Shown in pieces: positions 1 through 5,301 of a DNA stretch of 5,301 bases (its first letter is position 1; each line of letters begins with the position of its first letter). Location of the stretch: the NCBI GenBank assembly GCA_016789205.1, contig JAEURF010000126.1, positions 1 to 5,301 on the forward strand, written 5' to 3'. Source of the DNA: Anaerolineales bacterium. GTDB lineage: Bacteria > Chloroflexota > Anaerolineae > Anaerolineales > Villigracilaceae. The notes under the pieces are model-generated. The model did no database searches and was not told the origin of the DNA. It worked only from the letters and a program-made list of their open reading frames with translations. The translations under genes were made by a program, and so were the position numbers.

Positions 1-1900
1 AACGCGCTAATTCCGAGGCTTCATCATAATTTTCTAACAAAATTGCGGCTTGAAGAAACGGAATCCATTCAACTGGGTCTTTGGCAGAATAGCCTAATCG
101 TTTTGCTTTTTGTTTTATATCCAGTACAGTCTCATACTCCCCGCGTTGAAATGCAAGCGAAGCCATTTGATAGTAATAGCACCAATCATGTTCAGGCTCA
201 GTACCAAATACAACTTCTAGTGGAGGCGGTGTGTTTTGGTCAAGCACGATATTGCTTTGATTAGACTCACCCGCAATCGTTTGAATATCATATTGCTCAA
301 ATGCAGAAACAAATGACAGGTTTCCATCAATCACTTGTACGCAAGAGGATAGAGAAGGTTGAGTCAATATCAAGATATCATCGTATCCTAAATATGTGAT
401 GATAGAACGACGGCTCAAAAACGTCGGGGCGGCATGGTTCAAAATAGACATAGTTGATTCACGGTTTAACACCAGCCCCCAAATTGCAGGCTCTGCCCTT
501 TGCGGATTCGTACTTTGTGGATAATAAATTAAGTTCGCAGGTCCCCAAATAAAATAATCTTCCTCAATTGCGGTATGTGAATAATTAACCACAAGGGTTG
601 TCTTTTCTTGTAATTGCGGTATTCGCCAACTGACTTGCCACCAAAAGTTTTGCATTGCATCTGAAGAACGCGCCCAGACTAATCCATTAAAATGATGAGT
701 CAGCACAGAACTAAGAATCAAAACACAAGCTGTACCAATGTAAACTTTCTGCGAGTTTAATTGACTCATAAACGCGACAACCAAAATTACCGCGCCGACA
801 GAACTTGCTAACATATAGCGCGAAAGCCCGCCAAAGTCAGCATCACGATTCGATAAGATGACTGGGATAAAACCTGCAATAATGGTCACTAGTCCAACCC
901 AAAACGCTTCACGAGTCCAAGCAGTTGAATTTTCGGGTCTATTTTCATTTTGGTTATTTTTCAAAGCCCAAATTGTTAATGCAATAACCAATAATGCAAT
1001 CATACCGACAAAAAAAACTTCGCGCAGGCGTAGAGAAATGTTCCATAAATCTGATAAAGGCGTCCACCAAGAAAGAAGCGTTACTTCAAAAATATCTTTT
1101 ACAAGAGTTCTCATCCAATCTATGCCGACCAACAATGGCGATTGAATAAATCCTGCAATTTGTGCGCCTAAATCTGTGGCTTTGCGTTCAGAGTCGAAAA
1201 TAAAGAAACGCCAAATCAAAAATGCAATTACGCCAATAGAAGATGGAAACCAATTGATAAATGTACGGCGTATTTGTTGATTCATCGAATCATTGACAGA
1301 GCGTGAAATTGTAAAAACAATAACAAGTCGTAAAGCTTCTAAGCCAAGAAAATATTCGACCAAACCTAGATAAGTAAATGACATAAAAGCGACTGCAATC
1401 CAAATCAATGTTTTATATGTAGAACTAATTTGTTGTGTTGTTTTGACACTTAATGCAATCGAGGATAAAGCCAAAAACAAACTAAGCTGTTGGGCTTGGT
1501 AATCAATTGCATTTGGTGTTGATAGAAACCCCGGGAAAACTAAGAATAAAAGCGATGCTAACAAGTTGGCATTACGTTGACGATGCCAGACCATTTGTAA
1601 AGTTGAAAAAAAAGCGAACGCCCCTAAAAGACGGAACAGATAAGCAGATAAGTTGTAATATAAAGGATTCAAACCAAATAGGGAGTACGCGAAAGACATC
1701 ACAAAAGCACGGATAGGGCGGTCAATTGCGTAAATTTGATGAAAGACATCACCACCTAATGCGTTGGCTGAATACATCAAATACCAATCATCACGGTAGT
1801 AGCCGAATTGATTGATATGCGGCAAATATGCTAAGGCAGAAATAAAAATTAAGAGAAAAATAACCTTGTTTCTATTTAACCATTCACGTAAAACGACCAC
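1..1900 (-). CDS. Polytopic membrane protein, GT-C glycosyltransferase-like, with TPR-like C-terminal region (3' end outside window)
   Basis: The frame stays open for 633 codons from a GTG start and runs off the window, so the C-terminus is missing. About a dozen hydrophobic segments lie between residues 13 and 400 (for example 13-27, 84-103, 111-127, 165-182, 214-235, 294-312, 333-350, 361-378, 386-400), after a basic N-terminus. The first predicted outer loop carries YRDDWY (residues 35-40) and DRP (60-62). An acidic pair in the first loop is the usual catalytic site of GT-C enzymes, which transfer sugars from lipid-phosphate donors outside the membrane. Residues 405-570 look soluble, and 573-633 look like TPR helices (WCYYYQMASLAFQRGEYETV, then FLQAAILLENYDEASELA). 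GTG is chosen because GGAG sits 5 bases upstream and an in-frame TAA lies just before it. The gene follows a terminator hairpin, so it is probably transcribed separately. The coding call is firm. The GT-C role is inferred from topology and one motif, and no substrate can be named. Confidence 0.85.
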   Translation of the reverse strand, partial: MVVLREWLNRNKVIFLLIFISALAYLPHINQFGYYRDDWYLMYSANALGGDVFHQIYAIDRPIRAFVMSFAYSLFGLNPLYYNLSAYLFRLLGAFAFFSTLQMVWHRQRNANLLASLLFLVFPGFLSTPNAIDYQAQQLSLFLALSSIALSVKTTQQISSTYKTLIWIAVAFMSFTYLGLVEYFLGLEALRLVIVFTISRSVNDSMNQQIRRTFINWFPSSIGVIAFLIWRFFIFDSERKATDLGAQIAGFIQSPLLVGIDWMRTLVKDIFEVTLLSWWTPLSDLWNISLRLREVFFVGMIALLVIALTIWALKNNQNENRPENSTAWTREAFWVGLVTIIAGFIPVILSNRDADFGGLSRYMLASSVGAVILVVAFMSQLNSQKVYIGTACVLILSSVLTHHFNGLVWARSSDAMQNFWWQVSWRIPQLQEKTTLVVNYSHTAIEEDYFIWGPANLIYYPQSTNPQRAEPAIWGLVLNRESTMSILNHAAPTFLSRRSIITYLGYDDILILTQPSLSSCVQVIDGNLSFVSAFEQYDIQTIAGESNQSNIVLDQNTPPPLEVVFGTEPEHDWCYYYQMASLAFQRGEYETVLDIKQKAKRLGYSAKDPVEWIPFLQAAILLENYDEASELAR

Positions 1901-1905
1901 ATTGA

Positions 1906-1909
1906 CTCC
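1906..1909 (-). promoter_or_regulatory. Shine-Dalgarno GGAG that fixes the GTG start of the GT-C-like gene
   Basis: GGAG is placed 5 bases before the GTG at 1900-1898. Two ATG codons lie close by, at 1911-1909 and 1902-1900, but both are in another frame that stops after 11 and 8 codons. The first overlaps the GGAG itself and the second leaves only 3 bases of spacing. The long frame has an in-frame TAA upstream and no other upstream start, so GTG is the only start that fits. Confidence 0.7.
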
Positions 1910-1917
1910 ATAAAATA

Positions 1918-1923
1918 ATTATA
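1918..1923 (-). promoter_or_regulatory. Possible -10 box (TATAAT) for the GT-C-like gene
   Basis: A perfect TATAAT reads on the minus strand 17 bases before the GTG codon. The place where a -35 box would fall (about 1941-1946) lies inside the terminator stem and does not resemble TTGACA. If used, it would give a very short leader starting near 1911. The sequence is AT-rich, so a chance match is quite possible. Confidence 0.25.
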
Positions 1924-1936
1924 ATGCAATCATAAA

Positions 1937-1963
1937 CAAGACCGACTTATTAGGTCGGTCTTG
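1937..1963 (-). terminator. Rho-independent-type terminator hairpin after the lipoprotein gene
   Basis: A perfect 10-bp inverted repeat (CAAGACCGAC with GTCGGTCTTG) flanks a 7-base loop. It begins 23 bases after the lipoprotein TAA. In the minus-strand transcript it is followed by TTTATGATT, a rather broken T tract. The stem is strong and mixed in composition, while the weak T run lowers certainty. No gene ends on the plus strand here, so the hairpin most likely serves the minus-strand lipoprotein transcript and separates it from the GT-C-like gene. Confidence 0.7.
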
Positions 1964-1986
1964 CTTTCGTTATTTCTAAATAGTTT

Positions 1987-3039
1987 TTATGGCGCGATAC
2001 AGTAACAGACAACTTGATTTCCAAATGGGAAACAAACAACATATTGGGGTGGACAGCTTGCAGGCGGGTCATCCTCTTGTGCAGGTTTCGGCGGTAATGG
2101 GCACAGACCTGGCTCATTGCCAGTTGGTTGGAAGCCAATTGCCATGCGGCAAGTATTATCCAATTCTGAAATTTCTTTAATGGGGTAAAAATTTTCAAGT
2201 TCAATTAAAGACGTGCCTGCCTGCTCATGAGTATAGTGGTCGTTAAAATCGAATAAAGAAGGTTCTAAATCATTTGTGCCAGCCCACATGCCAACCAAAT
2301 ACGCTGGGTCGCCTTCCAACATGCTTTTCTTCACTGCAAGTTGCACAATGTATGGGTCGCTTGGTGAAATGCGCCCCCATGCCAAATCGGGGTCATCGCC
2401 TTGATTGGTACCGAATATCAATGTTTCATATCCATTTCCGTCCGTTAAAACTTTATCCGAATATCCAAATGTAGAGCCACCAACATCATCATTGGTATCG
2501 AACCAAACTTCTACGCCATTCGTTGACCATTCGGTTGAAGAGGGTTGGGAAACCAAAACCAACCACTCGCCGCCCCCATCCACATTTAAATCAATTTCAA
2601 AACCATATTTGCCATTCAAAACATAACTAGAGCTATCGTTTTTGAAATTCAATGTAGCATAAATCCACGTGGAATCTTCGTAGAACAAAGCGCCTTGAAT
2701 ATCCAATGCTGGATAATACATATCCATCGTATTGGCATTAAAAGGTCTCTCAAAACGACCAAATGTAAAACGGTCACCGCTTGGCGCTCGTTTCTGGTCA
2801 GCAGTTATTGAAGAGTCTTGATCTCCAACAGCTCCGCTTTGTATTGTAGGAAGTTCACCAGGAATCATGACATGCTGAACAGGTGTAGGTTCTACTATAG
2901 CAGTTGGTGATTCAGTTGTAGGTGAGTCTGAATCGCCACTTGCTTCGAGCGGCAAAGTATCTGGCGACACACCCGTTCCGCAAGCGAACATCAATACTAC
3001 TAAAAGACTAACAAAAATAATAATACTTTTTCGTGCCAT
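1987..3039 (-). CDS. Lipoprotein with Ser/Thr/Pro linker, predicted beta-sandwich domain and cysteine-rich tail
   Basis: This 350-residue protein has a lipoprotein-type signal: basic MARK, a hydrophobic core, then MFAC with Cys20 as the likely lipidated residue. Met at -3 is not the classic Leu, so the lipobox is slightly off consensus. Residues 21-90 form a Ser/Thr/Pro/Asp-rich linker. Residues 95-285 alternate like beta strands and contain acidic loops (FEIDLNVDGGGEW at 147-159, FDTNDDVGG at 180-188, TNQGDDPD at 211-218), which recalls CBM9/DOMON-type sandwiches and could bind calcium or a glycan. The tail has six cysteines (297, 313, 329, 336, 345, 347) in 54 residues, consistent with disulfides outside the cell. 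The start is supported by AAAAGAGG 4 bases upstream. A hairpin terminator follows. It is probably membrane-anchored and surface-facing. I recall similar uncharacterised proteins in Anaerolineae but cannot verify this here, and no function is assigned. Confidence 0.85.
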   Translation of the reverse strand: MARKSIIIFVSLLVVLMFACGTGVSPDTLPLEASGDSDSPTTESPTAIVEPTPVQHVMIPGELPTIQSGAVGDQDSSITADQKRAPSGDRFTFGRFERPFNANTMDMYYPALDIQGALFYEDSTWIYATLNFKNDSSSYVLNGKYGFEIDLNVDGGGEWLVLVSQPSSTEWSTNGVEVWFDTNDDVGGSTFGYSDKVLTDGNGYETLIFGTNQGDDPDLAWGRISPSDPYIVQLAVKKSMLEGDPAYLVGMWAGTNDLEPSLFDFNDHYTHEQAGTSLIELENFYPIKEISELDNTCRMAIGFQPTGNEPGLCPLPPKPAQEDDPPASCPPQYVVCFPFGNQVVCYCIAP

Positions 3040-3043
3040 ATAA

Positions 3044-3051
3044 CCTCTTTT
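3044..3051 (-). promoter_or_regulatory. Strong Shine-Dalgarno (AAAAGAGG) of the lipoprotein gene
   Basis: AAAAGAGG sits 4 bases before the ATG. The whole start region matches that of the small secreted protein gene (AAAAGAGG, then T or C, then TATATG), with one difference over 15 bases. Confidence 0.6.
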
Positions 3052-3066
3052 CTAAAAATTTGATTA

Positions 3067-3095
3067 ATTGTACGAAACAAGAGGATATATGCCAT
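3067..3095 (-). promoter_or_regulatory. Possible sigma-70-type promoter for the lipoprotein gene
   Basis: On the minus strand ATGGCA (3095-3090, 4 of 6 matches to TTGACA) is followed after 17 bases by TACAAT (3072-3067, 5 of 6 matches to TATAAT). Transcription would start near 3060, giving a leader of about 20 bases that includes the Shine-Dalgarno. The surrounding gap (3040-3124) has no convincing terminator, so the lipoprotein gene may instead, or also, be read through from the upstream operon. Confidence 0.35.
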
Positions 3096-3124
3096 AAGAC
3101 ATTTGGGTTATTTGTTATCATCCA

Positions 3125-3691
3125 TTAGTCAGGGCAATAATAGTAATAATAACCTGGTCCTAATCCACCCCATGAGCACCAACTTGGCTGTGGGGCAGAA
3201 GAATACCAATAGATATAGGGTGGGTATAAGTAAGGGTTATTCCAATTAATTTCATCACCATCTTCTGGAGCAAATGGCTGACAATGAACACCATACAGCG
3301 CCCAACCACTTGGAGTATTACTATCCCAATCATAAATTTTATAACAATCATTTGTAGGTTTTATCTCAGGCACATATGCCCAAAACGTTGCGCCAGCAAA
3401 ACCTATCACTACATTTTTTCCTGATGTCTTTTTAGACGTACTGCATTGCACGCGTGATTCGTCAATTTGATTGCAATGTAAACCATACGAATCCCCGCCT
3501 TGCACTTGAACAAAGCCATTGTTTAAATCGGACTTAGGAATTTTCTCGTTCACTTGAAAAACAAAAATGATTCCACCTCTGCTATCGTTCCTTACTTCCA
3601 CAAGGGTAACCGCCATGTTTTCTGGTTTAGCAAATACAGTATATGTAGGAATGATTAAGAATATGAACATCAGAATTCGGATGTATTTCAT
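3125..3691 (-). CDS. Small secreted protein with six cysteines and a Tyr/Trp-rich C-terminal tail
   Basis: This 188-residue protein starts with a typical Sec signal peptide (MKYIRI, a hydrophobic stretch, then TVFA with probable cleavage after Ala21). The mature part, about 167 residues, has exactly six cysteines (73, 83, 116, 137, 172, 186), which suggests three disulfides and an extracytoplasmic location. Residues 25-110 look beta-rich, possibly an immunoglobulin-like fold. The last 37 residues hold ten tyrosines and three tryptophans, including five consecutive tyrosines (181-185) just before the final Cys-Pro-Asp. The ATG overlaps the stop of the methyltransferase gene as ATGA, and its Shine-Dalgarno (AAAAAGAGG, 4 bases away) lies inside that gene, so translation is probably coupled. 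I do not recognise a named family. It could be a surface, cell-wall or adhesion protein. That it is a real exported protein is well supported; the function is unknown. Confidence 0.8.
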   Translation of the reverse strand: MKYIRILMFIFLIIPTYTVFAKPENMAVTLVEVRNDSRGGIIFVFQVNEKIPKSDLNNGFVQVQGGDSYGLHCNQIDESRVQCSTSKKTSGKNVVIGFAGATFWAYVPEIKPTNDCYKIYDWDSNTPSGWALYGVHCQPFAPEDGDEINWNNPYLYPPYIYWYSSAPQPSWCSWGGLGPGYYYYYCPD

Positions 3692-4335
3692 ATAGCCTCT
3701 TTTTCATACAAAGACATTTCCCAAACGAACAAACGTTTGGTTGAAGTGCGAGAGAAACCTAATATATTCAGCAAAGATTCCATTTGATAAACAGGATGTA
3801 TAAACACGCGAAACGGGTCACGACTAAGTTTTTGAAAAAAGTTAATAATGCCTAAAGTAATTTTAAAATACCATGTTTCGCGCGGATACGTCATCACCAA
3901 TGCTCGTTTGCTATGCTTTCCAGCCGCAGTTAGTAATGCACGATAATCAGGATAACAACAAACAACTCTATCTAAAGTGACAATATCAGTTTTTTCAATT
4001 TCTTTTTCAACATCTGTAAAATCAGCATGGATAAATTTTATAAAATCTACCTTGCCACGTTTTACAGATTCCTCTTTGGCAACTTTCAAATATGCAGATG
4101 AAGCATCTACATGAATTACATTACTTACAACATCTTGCATTAACTCGTGATAAATTGCTCCAATGCCACCACCTACATCTAACAAGCTCGCATTTTTTAA
4201 TTGCAAATAACGAACTGCTTCTAAAATTAATTTCGTTTGTTTTGCAGGTCCAATTTTACGATAATCCGTTATATCGTCTTTGGCTCTGCTTTCATCAAAC
4301 TGTGAGTCTGTAATTTCACAACAATTACAAGGCAT
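3688..4335 (-). CDS. Class I SAM-dependent methyltransferase
   Basis: This 215-residue cytoplasmic protein has a Rossmann-type methyltransferase core. Motif I is LLDVGGGIGA (51-60), which binds S-adenosylmethionine. The acidic residue after strand 2 is Asp77 (HVDAS), HADFTDV (103-109) matches the adenine-binding segment, and VTLDRVVCCYPD (119-130) is the motif IV region. The N-terminus carries Cys3, Cys5 and Cys6, and the core has a Cys126-Cys127 pair. The C-terminal half (LGIINFFQKL, FRVFIHPVYQ) may form the substrate cap. The subfamily distantly recalls Mg-protoporphyrin O-methyltransferases, but nothing here supports chlorophyll synthesis. The ATG lies one base after the upstream synthetase stop, with AAAGGA 5 bases before it (4341-4346) inside that gene. 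The stop overlaps the next start by ATGA. The class is secure and the substrate unknown. Confidence 0.92.
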   Translation of the reverse strand: MPCNCCEITDSQFDESRAKDDITDYRKIGPAKQTKLILEAVRYLQLKNASLLDVGGGIGAIYHELMQDVVSNVIHVDASSAYLKVAKEESVKRGKVDFIKFIHADFTDVEKEIEKTDIVTLDRVVCCYPDYRALLTAAGKHSKRALVMTYPRETWYFKITLGIINFFQKLSRDPFRVFIHPVYQMESLLNILGFSRTSTKRLFVWEMSLYEKEAI

Positions 4336-4336
4336 A

Positions 4337-5301
4337 TTATTCCTTTATCTTTTTAATTTCATCCACTGCTTGTGGATTCACTAATGACGATGTATCACCC
4401 AATTCTAAGCCTAAATATGCCGCACGAATCATACGGCGCATCACTTTAGCATTGCGCGTCTTTGGTAAATCGTTCACAAATAAAATTTCTTTTGGTGCTA
4501 GCGGTTTTCCCATTTCGGATATGACCATTTTGCTTAATTCTTGACGAAGTGCATCGCTTCTTTCTACGTTCGGCTTGGTGACTGCAAACAGAATCAGCTC
4601 ACTGCCTTTGACTTCATGTGGCACACCAATTGCCGCAGCTTCGATAATATCTTTATGCTTTACTAAAATTGATTCAACTTCAGCAGGTCCTAATCTCTTG
4701 CCTGCAATTTTTATTGTGTCATCTGAACGACCTAATATATACCAAAGACCATCTTTATCAATCGCGGCGAAATCACCATGCACCCAAATATTATCCCAAC
4801 GAGACCAATAGGTATCAAGATACCTTTGTTTATCTTTCCAAAAGCCTCGGGTCATGCCAATCCATGGGGATTTAATGACCAACTCTCCCACAGAGTCACG
4901 AAGCGGTTTTCCATCTTCATCTACTACATCAGCATTCATGCCCGGACATGGAGCAGAGAATGCACATGGCTTGAGTGGCATCAATGGATTTCCCATGACG
5001 ATGCCACCAGAAATTTCTGTGCCACCAGAATAATTGATAATCGGAATTTTTTTATTTCCTACTTTTTCAAATAACCACATCCATGGGTCTGGATTCCACG
5101 GCTCACCAGTGGATGCAAAACATTTTAGCGAAGATAAATTATGTTTTTTGAAATGTTCATCACCATGCGAGATTAATGAACGAATCAAGGTAGGTGAAAC
5201 TCCCATTTGATTAATTTTATGCTTTTCAGCAAGCTCCCACAAACGATTCGGTGCAGGGAAATCTGGCGCGCCATCATACAAAAACATGGTTGCGCCAAGA
5301 A
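4337..5301 (-). CDS. AMP-forming acyl-CoA synthetase (ANL superfamily), C-terminal half, 5' end outside window
   Basis: This enzyme class activates a carboxylic acid with ATP to an acyl-adenylate and then forms the CoA thioester in the cytoplasm. The visible 320 residues cover the second half of the adenylation domain and the mobile C-terminal domain; acetyl-CoA synthetase relatives have about 650 residues. Numbering from the first visible codon, motifs are INYSGGTE (88-95, A5-like), VHGDF (173-177, A7, ribose-binding Asp), GRSDDTIKIAGKRLGPAEVES (190-210, A8 hinge) and PKTRNAKVMRR (279-289, A10). Lys285, encoded at 4445-4447, is the expected adenylation lysine. The Met codon at 5287 is internal: the frame is open upstream to the edge (LGATMFLYDGAPDFP), a family-typical stretch. 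NYSGGTE replaces the TYWQTET-like motif of classical acetyl-CoA synthetase, so acetate is not assured; propionate, acetoacetate or longer acids are possible. It heads the visible operon, one base before the methyltransferase gene. Confidence 0.93.
   Translation of the reverse strand, partial: LGATMFLYDGAPDFPAPNRLWELAEKHKINQMGVSPTLIRSLISHGDEHFKKHNLSSLKCFASTGEPWNPDPWMWLFEKVGNKKIPIINYSGGTEISGGIVMGNPLMPLKPCAFSAPCPGMNADVVDEDGKPLRDSVGELVIKSPWIGMTRGFWKDKQRYLDTYWSRWDNIWVHGDFAAIDKDGLWYILGRSDDTIKIAGKRLGPAEVESILVKHKDIIEAAAIGVPHEVKGSELILFAVTKPNVERSDALRQELSKMVISEMGKPLAPKEILFVNDLPKTRNAKVMRRMIRAAYLGLELGDTSSLVNPQAVDEIKKIKE

Noticed and set aside
43..1716. Plus-strand open frames at 43-264, 858-1145 and 1507-1716
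   Set aside because: They lie opposite the continuous 633-codon membrane-protein frame, are short, and encode no recognisable protein.
1950..2626. Open frames overlapping the lipoprotein gene (1950-2204 minus; 1989-2180, 2274-2474 and 2405-2626 plus)
   Set aside because: They are shadows of the lipoprotein gene, which has a signal, a ribosome site and coherent domains; the short frames have none of these.
3044..3084. Inverted repeat CCTCTT/AAGAGG as a terminator or operator
   Set aside because: The arms are only 6 bases with a 29-base loop, and one arm is the lipoprotein ribosome site; likely chance.
3688..4335. Mg-protoporphyrin O-methyltransferase (bchM) role
   Set aside because: Resemblance is limited to general methyltransferase motifs and a vague motif IV likeness; no photosynthesis gene is nearby.
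4092..5074. Plus-strand frames opposite the methyltransferase and synthetase genes, and the 3160-3351 minus frame inside the secreted protein gene
   Set aside because: The genes they overlap carry clear family motifs or a signal peptide; these frames show no motifs.
5285..5287. Met codon as the start of the synthetase
   Set aside because: The frame is open upstream to the window edge and encodes family-like sequence (LGAT before MFLYDGAP); about half of a normal synthetase would be missing.
3125..5301. Ribosomal-peptide (RiPP) cluster: adenylating enzyme, methyltransferase and a precursor with a Tyr/Cys tail
   Set aside because: The small protein has a Sec signal and a 167-residue mature part rather than a short leader-core peptide. 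The synthetase is an acyl-CoA ligase type, and no RiPP cyclase, protease or transporter is present.

Overview
The window holds five protein genes, all on the minus strand, packed with only two short gaps (about 85 bp each). Transcription therefore runs from position 5301 towards position 1, and in that order the genes are: (1) the C-terminal half of an AMP-forming acyl-CoA synthetase, cut by the window edge; (2) a class I SAM-dependent methyltransferase; (3) a small secreted protein with six cysteines and a tyrosine/tryptophan-rich tail; (4) a lipoprotein with a predicted beta-sandwich domain and a cysteine-rich tail; (5) a large polytopic membrane protein resembling GT-C glycosyltransferases, also cut by the window edge.

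The DNA is AT-rich. The protein style points to a Chloroflexota bacterium, most likely class Anaerolineae. The reasons are the multi-spanning GT-C-like protein with a TPR-like tail, the Ser/Thr/Pro-linked lipoprotein, and the synthetase subtype ending in an NAKVMRR motif, all of which I associate with Anaerolineae. This placement rests on recall of family style, not on a search, and is tentative.

Genes 1 to 3 look like one translationally coupled operon. The synthetase stop and methyltransferase start are separated by one base, and the methyltransferase stop overlaps the next start as ATGA. After gene 3 there is an 85-bp gap without a clear terminator but with a plausible sigma-70-type promoter for the lipoprotein gene. 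After the lipoprotein gene there is a perfect 10-bp hairpin that probably ends its transcript. The GT-C-like gene follows 37 bp later with its own GTG start and Shine-Dalgarno sequence.

The synthetase activates a carboxylic acid to its CoA thioester in the cytoplasm, and the methyltransferase acts on an unknown small molecule. The other three products are exported or in the membrane. No shared pathway can be demonstrated. The most unusual items are the two exported proteins with cysteine-rich, hydrophobic or aromatic C-terminal tails. No RNA gene, CRISPR array, mobile element or long repeat was seen, and no gene-free stretch exceeds about 90 bases.
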